64,000 nucleotides of DNA from JBLHZY01 sp050633265 (GTDB taxonomy: Bacteria > Pseudomonadota > Alphaproteobacteria > Rhodobacterales > Rhodobacteraceae), in the NCBI GenBank assembly GCA_050633265.1, contig JBOEGE010000002.1, positions 62,001 through 126,000 of the forward strand, in the 5' to 3' direction. Below the pieces are notes generated by a model. That model ran no database searches. It saw only the letters and a program-made list of their open reading frames with translations, and had not been told where the DNA came from. Position 1 is the stretch's first letter. The number at the start of each line of letters is the position of its first letter. Below are positions 8,493 through 16,854 of this stretch, in pieces. Position numbers and translations under genes: made by a program.

Positions 8493-10244
8493 TTAGGCGG
8501 TTTCGGCGGCGGGGGCGGCATCCTCAAGGCGCAATTGCGGGCTTTGGCGGCCGTTCCAGGTATTGATCTCCAAACGCCCGGCCAGATGGAATCGCGCGCC
8601 GCCATGTCCTTCAAGCGCAGGGCCAATGGGCCCGTCAAAGGCGCCAAAGCAAATCGCATCGATCCGCCCGCCCATCCCATCGCCAAAGCTGATCTTGAGA
8701 TGGCTCTCGCCAACCCGGCGGGCAAACAGGATCGCCACATCTGGAAAGGCAAAGCGCGGCGCAGGGGCAGAAGCGCCGAAGGGCCCGGCCGCCTCAAGTT
8801 GGGCGATCAATTCAACCGTGGCCGCACCGGGCATCATCAGGCCTGAGAGGCGCAAATCAGAGGGCCCAAGCGCGCCGGCCCCTTGGCGCTCTAACATCTC
8901 AGCAAGCCGCGCCATGGCCGGCTCCAGCTTGTCTTGGGCGACCGTCAGCCCCGCGGCCATCTTATGCCCGCCGCCCTTGATCAAAAGCCCCTCCGCCGCG
9001 AGCTTCTGGATCGCAGCACCAAGATCAATTCCGCTGACCGAGCGCCCCGATCCTTTGCCGATCCCGCCCTCAATGCCGATCACAATCGCCGGGCGGTTCG
9101 TCACTTCTTTCAAACGGCTCGCCACGATCCCAACAACGCCCGGATGCCAGCCCTCTTCAGCCGCCCAAACCAAGGGCCCATCAAGCCCGCGCGCGGCGGC
9201 CTGCTCCAGCGCCGCCTCGCGCACGCGGGCCTCGATATCGCGCCGCTCTGTGTTGAGCAGATCAAGCCGCTCGGCCAAAGCCTGCGCCTCATGGGGATCA
9301 TTCGTTGCCAAAAGCCGCGCGCCAAGATCGGCCGCCCCGATCCGCCCGCCCGCATTCACCCGCGGCCCAAGCAAAAACCCAAGGTGATAGCTGCTTGGTG
9401 CTGTATCCATCCGCGCCACATCCGATAGGGCAACAATCCCGGGCCGGGCGCGGCGCGCCATCACTTTAAGCCCGGTGCGCACCAGCGCGCGATTGACCCC
9501 GATTAATGGCGCCACATCCGCAACCGTCGCCAGCGCCACAAGATCAAGATATCCCATCAAATCAGGGGTTTGCCCCGCATCGCGCAGCCGCCGATTGACC
9601 TCAACCAGCAGCAGAAAAACAACCCCCGCCGCACATAGATGCGCCAGATCGCCGCTCTCATCTTGGCGGTTCGGGTTCACCACAGCGGCGCAATCGGGCA
9701 GCGCTTCGCCGCCCAAATGGTGATCCAAAACGATCACATCCGCGCCCGATGCCGCCGCAATCGGCCCGTGGCTCAGCGTGCCGCAATCCACACAAATGAT
9801 CAGCGAATGATCGCGGGCAAGCGCTGCCATCGCCTCATCATTGGGGCCGTAGCCTTCATCAATCCGGTCGGGAATATAGAGCGTCGCGCTATGGCCCATA
9901 TCGCGCAGCCATGTGAGCAAAAGCGCCGCAGAAGCGCCCCCATCCACATCATAATCGGCGAAAATGGCGATCTTTTCGCGCGCCTGAAAGGCGGTGATAA
10001 AGCGCTTGGCCGCAGGCTCCATATCGCGCAGAACCATCGGATCGGGCAGTAGATCGCGCAGGGCTGGCTCAAGATAGGCTTGGGCTTCTTGCGCCGCCAC
10101 CCCGCGCGCCACAAGCGTGCGGCAGATCGGCAAGGGCAGGGATGTCTCTTGGGCCATGGCCTCGGCGAAACGATCCTCGTCGCTGCTTGGCCCGATCCAG
10201 CGCCGCCCCGTAAGCGAGGCCTCAACACCCAAAAACGCGCTCAT
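8493..10244 (-). CDS. recJ: single-stranded-DNA-specific exonuclease RecJ
   Basis: This is a 5'-3' ssDNA exonuclease of the DHH superfamily used in recombination and mismatch repair. Visible motifs are DYDVDGGASAAL (about residue 98), DCGT, DHHLGGEALP and, in the DHHA1 domain, GGGHKMAAGLTV. A C-terminal OB-type domain completes the 583-residue protein. The ATG overlaps the preceding isochorismatase-family stop by 4 nt (ATGA), so it is the last gene of the hom-glpX-hydrolase-recJ run on the minus strand. Confidence 0.93.
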   Translation of the reverse strand: MSAFLGVEASLTGRRWIGPSSDEDRFAEAMAQETSLPLPICRTLVARGVAAQEAQAYLEPALRDLLPDPMVLRDMEPAAKRFITAFQAREKIAIFADYDVDGGASAALLLTWLRDMGHSATLYIPDRIDEGYGPNDEAMAALARDHSLIICVDCGTLSHGPIAAASGADVIVLDHHLGGEALPDCAAVVNPNRQDESGDLAHLCAAGVVFLLLVEVNRRLRDAGQTPDLMGYLDLVALATVADVAPLIGVNRALVRTGLKVMARRARPGIVALSDVARMDTAPSSYHLGFLLGPRVNAGGRIGAADLGARLLATNDPHEAQALAERLDLLNTERRDIEARVREAALEQAAARGLDGPLVWAAEEGWHPGVVGIVASRLKEVTNRPAIVIGIEGGIGKGSGRSVSGIDLGAAIQKLAAEGLLIKGGGHKMAAGLTVAQDKLEPAMARLAEMLERQGAGALGPSDLRLSGLMMPGAATVELIAQLEAAGPFGASAPAPRFAFPDVAILFARRVGESHLKISFGDGMGGRIDAICFGAFDGPIGPALEGHGGARFHLAGRLEINTWNGRQSPQLRLEDAAPAAETA

Positions 10245-10807
10245 AACGGCATCTCCGTGAGGATATCAACCGCGCTGCGGGCGGTTACGAATTCACCGTG
10301 CAGATGCGCCACGGCACTCGCATGGATCGCCTCGGCCGAAAGGGGCGCAGCACCTTTGCTCCAGCCCATATCGGCGTTGCTGGTAAAGGCCGCGCAGGCA
10401 TCATGGGCAAGCGTGACGGCAAAGCCCAAATTCGCCGCCATCCGGCAAGAGGTCGAGACGCAATGCGGCGTTGTCAGCCCGCAGACGACCAGATCAGTGA
10501 TCCCCGCGGCGCGCAGATCGGCCTCTAGTGTTGTGCCAATAAAGGCGGAATTTACGGATTTTTCAAACACAGGCTCGCCCGCAATCGGGGCCAGTTCCGG
10601 GATGAAATCTGTGCCGCCTTGATCCGGGTGCAGCGGGCTTCCCGGCGACGTGGAGATATGGCGCACATGAAAGATCGGCGCGCCCAATCGCCGCCATGCC
10701 GCCAGAAGCTGCGCCGCTGCTTTTTCTGCGCCCGGGTTGTTGCGCGCGCCCCAGGAGGGGGCACCAAATCCGGCCTGAAAATCAATCAGCAGAAGCGCTT
10801 TATTCAT
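10241..10807 (-). CDS. isochorismatase-family cysteine hydrolase
   Basis: This is a cysteine hydrolase of the isochorismatase/nicotinamidase superfamily, 188 residues. The expected catalytic triad can be read as D9 (LLIDFQ), K83 (FEKSVNSAF) and C116 (LTTPHCVST). The substrate cannot be assigned from sequence; an amide or ureide such as N-carbamoyl compounds, or a vinyl ether, are family possibilities. It lies only 6 bp after glpX and overlaps recJ by 4 nt, so it is probably cotranscribed with both, without a clear functional link. Confidence 0.82.
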   Translation of the reverse strand: MNKALLLIDFQAGFGAPSWGARNNPGAEKAAAQLLAAWRRLGAPIFHVRHISTSPGSPLHPDQGGTDFIPELAPIAGEPVFEKSVNSAFIGTTLEADLRAAGITDLVVCGLTTPHCVSTSCRMAANLGFAVTLAHDACAAFTSNADMGWSKGAAPLSAEAIHASAVAHLHGEFVTARSAVDILTEMPL

Positions 10808-10813
10808 TTCAAA

Positions 10814-11779
10814 TCAATTGGTTGGGTTGCGATATATCATGCGCCGCACCGAACCAGTTTTTGAGCGCATCAGGATGGTTTCGGTCGTCAGATACCCCGG
10901 CTCGCGCTTGATCCCCGATACGATTGAGCCATCGGTAACGCCGGTTGCAGCAAAGATCACATCCTGTGTGACAAGATCATCGCGCGCATAGATCAGATCG
11001 AGATCGGTGATCCCGGCCTTGGCCGCGCGGCCCCGCTCATCATCATTGCGAAACATCAAACGGCCCCACATTTGACCGCCCATGCATTTCAGCGCCGAGG
11101 CCGCCAAAACGCCCTCTGGCGCGCCGCCCGAGCCCATATACATATCAATCCCGGTGATCTCGGCCTCGGCGCAGTGGATCACGCCCGCAACATCCCCATC
11201 GGTGATCAAGCGGATCGCAGCGCCCGTGCCGCGCAGCTCTTCGATCATGTCCTCATGGCGAGGGCGCTCAAGCACACAAACGGTGATGTCGTCCATATTG
11301 CAGCCGCGCGCTTTGGCCAGCGCTTTCACCCGCTCTTTGGGGCTCATCTCAAGGCTTACCACGTCTTTGGCATAGCCCGGCCCAATCGCGAGCTTGTCCA
11401 TGTAAACATCCGGCGCATGCAGCAGCGTGCCGCGCGGGGCCATGGCGATCACGGTCAGCGCATTTGGCATGTCTTTGGCGGTAAGGGTTGTGCCCTCAAG
11501 CGGATCAAGCGCGATGTCGACAGCGGGGCCATGGCCTGTGCCAACTTCTTCACCGATGAAAAGCATCGGCGCTTCATCGCGCTCGCCCTCGCCAATAACG
11601 ACTGTGCCATCAATATCGAGCATGTTGAGCTGATCGCGCATCGCGTTCACGGCGGCCTGATCGGCGGCTTTTTCATCGCCGCGACCAATCAGCTTGGCGC
11701 TGGCCATGGCGGCCGCCTCAGAGACGCGGGCAAGCCCGAGCGAAAGCATACGATCGGTGAAATCAATTGGGGCGGACAT
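10814..11779 (-). CDS. glpX: class II fructose-1,6-bisphosphatase
   Basis: This enzyme dephosphorylates fructose-1,6-bisphosphate (class II, GlpX type; it may also act on sedoheptulose-1,7-bisphosphate) in gluconeogenesis. Signature segments are DPLEGTTLTA, the GEGERDEAPMLFIGEEVG metal-site region and GSGGAPEGVLAA. The length is 321 residues. ATG 11779 is used with AAAGGAA about 9 nt upstream; the frame extends to a TTG at 11845 without support. It follows hom with a gap of about 160 bp, an order I recognise from other Rhodobacterales. Confidence 0.92.
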   Translation of the reverse strand: MSAPIDFTDRMLSLGLARVSEAAAMASAKLIGRGDEKAADQAAVNAMRDQLNMLDIDGTVVIGEGERDEAPMLFIGEEVGTGHGPAVDIALDPLEGTTLTAKDMPNALTVIAMAPRGTLLHAPDVYMDKLAIGPGYAKDVVSLEMSPKERVKALAKARGCNMDDITVCVLERPRHEDMIEELRGTGAAIRLITDGDVAGVIHCAEAEITGIDMYMGSGGAPEGVLAASALKCMGGQMWGRLMFRNDDERGRAAKAGITDLDLIYARDDLVTQDVIFAATGVTDGSIVSGIKREPGYLTTETILMRSKTGSVRRMIYRNPTN

Positions 11780-11940
11780 GGGCGCAAGTTCCTTTGGCAA
11801 TAAGCTGTTGGCGCAACACCTATCAGCAGGGCGCGCGCGGGCCAAGGTGCTAAGGGCGCGGTTTGGGCGCTAACATGAGCAGCAATGCGATGCTGCCCGC
11901 TTTATTTTCTGGTGCCGCTCGAAAGGCGCGCGGCTTGCGG

Positions 11941-13230
11941 CTAAACGGCCTCAATACGGATCGCGACCGGGCTTTCGGCCAGAACGCCGGTTTTGCCCAT
12001 GCCCTCAAGCGCAAGCTCAAGCGTTGGGCGGGTTGTTTTATGGGTCACGATCAAAACCGGCGCCGTTTCGGCAGAATGCCCATATTGATGCATCCGGTCG
12101 ATTGAGATGCCCTCATTGCCCAAAGCTGTCGCGATTTTGGCCAAGGCGCCGGGCTTATCAAGCAGGTTCATCCGCAGGTAATAAGGCGCCGGGATCGAGG
12201 CGATAGCGGGGATGCTCTCGACCAGGTTCTTGGCCGGTTGGCCGAAGGTAGAAAGGCGCAATCCACGAGCAATATCAATGACATCCGACATAACGGCCGA
12301 GGCAGTAGGCCCTTCGCCCGCCCCCGCACCGCGCAGCACAATCTGCCCGCAAGCATCCCCCTCAAGCACAACCATATTGGTCGCGCCTTCAAGCTGACCA
12401 AGCGGCGAATTGGCCGGCACAAGACAAGGCGACATGCGCTGCTCAAGCCCGCGCGGGGTCATCTGGGCCACGCCCAAAAGCTTGATGCGGAAATCCATAT
12501 CGGCGGCCTGTTCGATATCTTCAATGGTGATCCGCTCGATCCCCTCAAGCACCATATCGCCAAAAGCAACCTTGGTGCCAAAGGCGATCGAGGCAAGCAG
12601 CGCAAGCTTGTGGCCCGCATCAATCCCGCCCACATCCAATGTCGGATCGGCCTCCAAGTAACCAAGCTGATTGGCCGCCTCAAAGACCTCGTCATAAGAG
12701 AGGCCCTCGTTTTCCATCCGGGTCAGGATGTAATTGCAGGTGCCGTTCATCACGCCCATCACGCGGCTGATCTCATTGCCCGCAAGCCCCTCGGTCAGCG
12801 CTTTGACAACCGGAATGCCGCCCGCAACCGCCGCTTCAAAACGCAGCACGCAGCCCGCCGCTTCGGCCGCGGCCGCCAGTGCTTGGCCATGCAGCGCCAG
12901 CATCGCTTTGTTGGCGGTGACAACATCTTTCCCGGCGGCAATGGCGGCCTCGGTCGCCGCTTTGGCCGGGCCATCCGAGCCGCCCATCAGCTCACATAAA
13001 ACATCAACATCAGCCCGTTTGGCCAGCGCAACAGGATCGTCTTCCCAAGCATAACCGCTGAGATCCACATCGCGATTTTTGCTCCGGCTGCGCGCAGAAA
13101 CGGCTGTGATCACGATCTCGCGGCCCGTGCGGGCGCTGAGCAAAGCCGCCTTGCTCTGAATGATTTTGATCACACCGGTGCCAACCGTGCCAAGCCCAGC
13201 AATTCCGAGGCGCAAAGGGGCATTTTCCAT
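11941..13230 (-). CDS. hom: homoserine dehydrogenase
   Basis: This enzyme reduces aspartate semialdehyde to homoserine, the branch point to threonine and methionine. The N-terminal NAD(P) motif GIAGLGTVGTGV is followed by the catalytic domain, with GGIPVVKALTEGLAGNEI and NGTCNYILTRM. A C-terminal ACT domain (from about residue 345, PYYLRMNLLDKPGALAKIA) suggests allosteric control by an amino acid. The length is 429 residues. ATG 13230 is preferred over ATG 13242 because GGAG sits 6 nt upstream of it. It is first in the minus-strand run leading to recJ. Confidence 0.94.
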   Translation of the reverse strand: MENAPLRLGIAGLGTVGTGVIKIIQSKAALLSARTGREIVITAVSARSRSKNRDVDLSGYAWEDDPVALAKRADVDVLCELMGGSDGPAKAATEAAIAAGKDVVTANKAMLALHGQALAAAAEAAGCVLRFEAAVAGGIPVVKALTEGLAGNEISRVMGVMNGTCNYILTRMENEGLSYDEVFEAANQLGYLEADPTLDVGGIDAGHKLALLASIAFGTKVAFGDMVLEGIERITIEDIEQAADMDFRIKLLGVAQMTPRGLEQRMSPCLVPANSPLGQLEGATNMVVLEGDACGQIVLRGAGAGEGPTASAVMSDVIDIARGLRLSTFGQPAKNLVESIPAIASIPAPYYLRMNLLDKPGALAKIATALGNEGISIDRMHQYGHSAETAPVLIVTHKTTRPTLELALEGMGKTGVLAESPVAIRIEAV

Positions 13231-13442
13231 GGTGATCTCCATCTTGAACAGGGCGTGCAGCCCGCAGGCGACGCATTTAGCGCTCTGTTACCCAAAGCGC
13301 AGCGCAGGTGCAACTCGCGCGCAGGTTTATGGGCCCAAGCGCGGCCGGATTTTCAGGACTGATGCGCATAGGCCAAAGGCCGGGCACCTATTTGCCAAGA
13401 ATTGAGACGGTCTTTTGATGCAAGGGGCGCGCGCGTTTGATT

Positions 13443-13772
13443 TCAGCGCTGCGCGTTTCGGGCCAGCGCTGCATCCATCCGCGCGCGCGTTTCGCGATCA
13501 ACGATTGTGCGGCGCAACCGGGCGGCGCGGGCGCGCAGGCCCGCAGCCCGCGTTTCAAGCGCTTGCAGGCTTTCTTGCGAAATCTCGCCGCCCGTATCAA
13601 TTGCTTCAATCTGCTCGAAAGGCGCAATTGTTGGATAGGCAGCTGCGCGCGCCGAAGGGCTGATCGCCGCATCAAGCTTTGGAAAATCCGCGCAGCCCGC
13701 CAAGAGGCCAGCACAAAGCCCCAAGCTCAAAGCAAAGCGCAAGCGCGGGCGATTTGGCAAAGGGTTTGGCAA
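13443..13772 (-). CDS. small lipoprotein, function unknown
   Basis: This is a predicted lipoprotein of about 109 residues. A basic N-terminus and hydrophobic stretch (FALSLGLCAGLLAG) end in lipobox LAGC, followed by an Ala/Arg-rich helical part (ALETRAAGLRARAARLRR) that may form a coiled coil. I do not recognise a family with a known role. The start is probably the TTG at 13772, with AAGAGAG upstream; the frame runs further up into a G-rich tract that is unlikely to code. It is transcribed away from the TetR gene. Confidence 0.6.
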   Translation of the reverse strand: MPNPLPNRPRLRFALSLGLCAGLLAGCADFPKLDAAISPSARAAAYPTIAPFEQIEAIDTGGEISQESLQALETRAAGLRARAARLRRTIVDRETRARMDAALARNAQR

Positions 13773-13829
13773 GGGGCGCTCTCTTTTGGATCGGAACAAC
13801 TGGCGCGATATAGCCACGGGGCCTTGGGC

Positions 13830-13873
13830 GGGGCAAGGGGGCAGGGGGGGCAAGCAAGGGGGCAGGCGGGGGG
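13830..13873. repeat. G-rich tract with five runs of 4-7 G
   Basis: On the plus strand five G runs of 4, 5, 7, 5 and 6 bases are separated by loops of 2-7 bases, with short CA-containing spacers. This fits the formal G-quadruplex pattern. It lies between the starts of the lipoprotein (minus) and the TetR gene (plus), so it could affect promoters on either side or simply be a low-complexity expansion. Confidence 0.6.
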
Positions 13874-13949
13874 CAGCGCCGATGCGCAGGCCTTAGTGGC
13901 AGCGCTTGGGCGGCAGCGTTTTGGCGCTCTTGCGGCGCGGGGGGTTGAT

Positions 13950-13965
13950 CTGAACGCGCGTTCAG
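13950..13965. promoter_or_regulatory. perfect 16-bp palindrome, probable TetR operator
   Basis: The sequence CTGAACGCGCGTTCAG is its own reverse complement. It lies 13 bp upstream of the TetR-family start codon. TetR repressors usually bind such palindromes in their own promoters, so autoregulation is the likely role. The half-site TGAACG resembles operators of several TetR proteins, but the ligand cannot be inferred. Confidence 0.7.
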
Positions 13966-13978
13966 TTATTCAAAGGAT

Positions 13979-14566
13979 ATGGCACGCAAACAAGGCTCAA
14001 CATCTGAAAAGACCGCCCCTAAGGTGCGCGCATCGGCCCTGCGCCTGATTGCGCGCCATGGCTATGCGGCTGTTTCCATGCGCCAAATCGCCAAAGATGT
14101 TGGTGTTCAGGCCGGCGCGCTTTATCTCTATACGCCCGACAAACAGACGCTTTTGTTTGATCTGATGCAGAGCCATATGAATGATCTGCTGGCCGCATGG
14201 GAGGCGACCCCGCGCGGCGAAACCCCAACAGAGGCGCTCAAAGCCTTTACCGAATTTCACATCCGCTTCCATCTGGATCGCGCCGATGCGGTCTTTATCG
14301 CCTATATGGAGCTGCGCAATCTGACGGCGGAAAACTTCGCCTGTATTGAGGCGCTGCGCCGCCGCTATGAGGACAGTCTGGAAGCGATCATCCGCGCAGG
14401 CGACGCCAGCGGCGAGTTTTCAACCCCCGATACCAAGCTCGCCACCCTTGCCGTGATTGCCATGCTGACCGGGGTTAATACCTGGTATCGCGAGGGCGGG
14501 CGGCTCAGTGTTGAGCGGATCGAGCGGATTTATTGGAATATGGTGCGCCGTTCGGTTGGGGCATAA
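13979..14566 (+). CDS. TetR/AcrR family transcriptional regulator
   Basis: This is a one-component repressor of 195 residues. The N-terminal helix-turn-helix (about 15-60) reads ALRLIARHGYAAVSMRQIAKDVGVQAGALYLY in overlapping pieces, typical for TetR. The C-terminal ligand domain resembles TetR_C regulators of fatty-acid or efflux genes, but no effector can be named. ATG 13979 has AAAGG only a few bases upstream, so spacing is tight or the transcript leader is short. A perfect palindrome sits 13 bp upstream. No obvious structural target gene is adjacent: the next gene is an unknown membrane protein 160 bp away. Confidence 0.88.
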   Translation: MARKQGSTSEKTAPKVRASALRLIARHGYAAVSMRQIAKDVGVQAGALYLYTPDKQTLLFDLMQSHMNDLLAAWEATPRGETPTEALKAFTEFHIRFHLDRADAVFIAYMELRNLTAENFACIEALRRRYEDSLEAIIRAGDASGEFSTPDTKLATLAVIAMLTGVNTWYREGGRLSVERIERIYWNMVRRSVGA

Positions 14567-14729
14567 TGGCGCTAATCGGCCGCATGCCAAAGACGGATGA
14601 ATAGCCAAACCGCGCAAATACCAGCGCCAGATAGGGCCCAAACGCGGCGAAACGGCCAATTCGCTTCATCTTTGCCCGCGCGCCCGCTATCAGCAATGCC
14701 ATCGCCATAACGCCGGAGCCAGAGCCATC

Positions 14730-15323
14730 ATGCCGCCCAAACCCTCTTCTGCAAAATCCGCCACCAGCGCCCCCGCCGCGGATGATGAGATCATCGTCGC
14801 GACCCTCATGCCCTCGCTTGCGCGCCGGATGCTTGGGGTTGGGATGCTTGGGCTCTTGGGGCTATTGCTGATCATGCTCGTGATCAATGCGCCCAACCTT
14901 GATATGAGCCCCGGCTTGGCCGACCCAAATATGCAGGATCTGAACAGCCCCAAAAGCATGGGCGCCGGGACAAAGGCGTTTTTGGTGATTTGCGGCGGGC
15001 TGGCGCTTTTCGCCTGTTCCAAGCTTTATGCCGCGACCGCGCGCGGGGTTGAGCTGACAAACACAGGCATATTGCGCGAGACCGGCCCAGAGGGGCGCAT
15101 CTTGGCGCGTGTTGAGGATGTAAAAGCGGTTGAGCGCGGCTCTTTCGCCCTTAAGCCCTCAAATGGGTTTTCGCTGACCTTTCACCAAACCCAAGAGCGC
15201 GGTTTTGCCCTTGGCCTTTGGTGGCGGGCGCATAAACGGCTCGGGGTTGGCGGGGTAACGCCCGCTTCGCAGGGGAAATTTATGGCCGAATTGATTGTCG
15301 CGCAGATCGCGGCGCGCGGCTGA
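14730..15323 (+). CDS. membrane protein of unknown function, two TM segments
   Basis: This 197-residue protein has a polar Ala/Ser-rich N-terminus, a first hydrophobic helix (about 35-53), a short loop and a second helix (about 85-100). A cytoplasmic C-terminal domain follows that looks beta-rich (ARGVELTNTGILRETG, RVEDVKAVERGSFALKPS). This layout resembles bacterial PH-like membrane proteins, but I do not recognise a specific family. There is no convincing Shine-Dalgarno sequence in front of ATG 14730. The convergent TadE-like operon ends downstream. Confidence 0.65.
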   Translation: MPPKPSSAKSATSAPAADDEIIVATLMPSLARRMLGVGMLGLLGLLLIMLVINAPNLDMSPGLADPNMQDLNSPKSMGAGTKAFLVICGGLALFACSKLYAATARGVELTNTGILRETGPEGRILARVEDVKAVERGSFALKPSNGFSLTFHQTQERGFALGLWWRAHKRLGVGGVTPASQGKFMAELIVAQIAARG

Positions 15324-15502
15324 TCTATGCAGCGCGGCTCTGATTATTTGAGCGAAAAAACGCGGCTGATGTGCTCCGGCGCGCGAAAAGGCTTTGGCCA
15401 AGCCCGCCGCAGCGCCAGTGCAAGCCAAGCCTGAGCCTGCACCAATAAGACGGCCCGCGCCAACAGGCCCCCTCCAAAAAAGCAAAACGGCCCCAAAAGC
15501 AA

Positions 15503-15528
15503 AACGGCCCACAAAGATGCGGGCCGTT
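15503..15528 (-). terminator. Rho-independent terminator of the TadE/TadG operon
   Basis: An 8-bp inverted repeat (AACGGCCC / GGGCCGTT) with a 10-base loop lies about 22 bp after the stop of the last pilus gene. On the minus strand it is followed by TTTTGCTTTTG. Confidence 0.7.
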
Positions 15529-15550
15529 CTAAAAGTTTCAGGCTTTGGCG

Positions 15551-16300
15551 TTAGTGCCAGCCGCGGTGTCCGTGGTGGCCCGAAGTGCCGCCGCCCCAGC
15601 CGCCCCAGCCGCCCCAGCCCATCCAGCCGCCTGTGCCAGCATCATCATCATCATCGTCGTCGATCTGATTGGTGCCGCCATCGGCATCCGTGTTGCCGAT
15701 GTGATCGCCGATAAAGGTCGAAGCGCCTTCCCATGCCACTTGCGAAGAGAACCGCGGCGAGGTTGGGATGAAATAATCAAAGCTGCGCGCATCAAGGCCA
15801 ACGTTGAAGAACGGCTTCCAATTGGATGTCGCCTCAACAACAACAAGCCGCTCACCCGCAACAAGATCGGGCAATTGGTTTTCCAAACCGGCAAGCATGG
15901 AATTGGTCAGCTTGGCCTTGCCATCCGCCCCGTAAGACCAGCGCACCTCATAGCTGCCAAGGCTCAGCGGATCATTGGGATCAACCAAAACCCACTGAAT
16001 TTCGGAAACGCGCAGCTCGGTATCATAATTGGCCGGGGTGAGATAATCGAACAGGGTTTTCATCCCTTCGATGTAGTTTTCATCAACACCATCGGTCACC
16101 CGGGTCATCGCATCCGAGATCGTATAGGCGGCTTTTTCGCCTGTGTTGCGGGTGCGAAACGCATCGAAATATGTAAACATCGCCACATAAGCCCAAGCCA
16201 GCAAAGGCAGCATCAAGACCGCCTCCATAGAGACAGAGCCCTTTGTGCCATCCCGAAAATCAAGGACGCATTGGCGCAGATTTTGCATGTAAATATTCAT
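15551..16300 (-). CDS. TadE/TadG-like pilus protein with Asp7 and Gly/Trp-rich tail
   Basis: This is a TadE-like pseudopilin-type protein of 249 residues. The N-terminus carries a positively charged stretch and GSVSMEAVLMLPLLAWAY, the TadE-type glycine/glutamate-hydrophobic processing and membrane segment (about 21-45). The body is extracytoplasmic. The C-terminus is unusual: seven consecutive aspartates, then repeated GGW units (WMGWGGWGGWGG) and a His/Gly end. ATG 16300 overlaps the upstream gene stop by 4 nt; a longer frame start is rejected because it lies inside that gene. It is third in the operon and is followed by a terminator. Confidence 0.75.
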   Translation of the reverse strand: MNIYMQNLRQCVLDFRDGTKGSVSMEAVLMLPLLAWAYVAMFTYFDAFRTRNTGEKAAYTISDAMTRVTDGVDENYIEGMKTLFDYLTPANYDTELRVSEIQWVLVDPNDPLSLGSYEVRWSYGADGKAKLTNSMLAGLENQLPDLVAGERLVVVEATSNWKPFFNVGLDARSFDYFIPTSPRFSSQVAWEGASTFIGDHIGNTDADGGTNQIDDDDDDDAGTGGWMGWGGWGGWGGGTSGHHGHRGWH

Positions 16301-16854
16301 GAGTTTGGCTCGATTACAAAGGCCGAAGTCGAAACCAGGCGATAGCCACCTGAAGAATCTACTGGCAGTTGGGCCCCCAGACCCGATGTCGGGAAGACAG
16401 GCGAAACAACGAAACAAGCGCGGATCATCATCAGCTCGTTAGGCACCCCTGATGTAAAGATCACATTGGGGCGAATATCCGAACCACGATCAACGCAGGT
16501 CGCGGTTGTGGGCGGCATTGAAAAGGTTGTCATGGAGATCGTGCGCAGCTCAAGGTTGATCGAGTCCAGGCACTGGGGCAGAACGCCGGCATAATTACAG
16601 ATGGCTTTGCGCACATCTTCATCATCCACAATCCCATCATCGCCGCGCGGCATCCGGCCAAGGCGCAGATCGCGCACCGCCAGATCAACACCGCGCTCCA
16701 ACATCGTTTGGCGGACCATCAGAATGCCGCTCTCGTAGCCCGAGAGAAGCAGCGAGATAAAGACCGGGAAGACGATCAAGAACTCAATCGTGGCAAACCC
16801 GCGCTCATCCCGGCGAAACCGCGAAAGCGCTCTTTTAAGCGAGAACATTCTCAT
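16297..16854 (-). CDS. TadE-family pilus assembly protein
   Basis: This 185-residue protein has a basic N-terminus and the TadE signature ERGFATIEFLIVFPVFISLLL (about residues 17-37, spanning the membrane). That fits a prepilin-like minor subunit processed at Gly-Phe by a TadV-type peptidase. The remainder is extracytoplasmic with a few cysteines (ICNYAGVLPQCL, TCVDRG, RACF). It overlaps the TadG-like gene upstream and the tailed TadE-like gene downstream, each by 4 nt, so the three are translationally coupled. The rest of the Tad machinery (CpaF/TadA ATPase and others) is not in the window. Confidence 0.82.
   Translation of the reverse strand: MRMFSLKRALSRFRRDERGFATIEFLIVFPVFISLLLSGYESGILMVRQTMLERGVDLAVRDLRLGRMPRGDDGIVDDEDVRKAICNYAGVLPQCLDSINLELRTISMTTFSMPPTTATCVDRGSDIRPNVIFTSGVPNELMMIRACFVVSPVFPTSGLGAQLPVDSSGGYRLVSTSAFVIEPNS

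Noticed and set aside
11072..11803. 243-codon plus-strand open frame over glpX
   Set aside because: It is antisense to glpX, His/Arg-rich, and without domain or start signals.
15159..15512. 117-codon minus-strand open frame beyond the TadE operon
   Set aside because: It overlaps the membrane-protein gene antisense and runs through the operon terminator; composition is low complexity.
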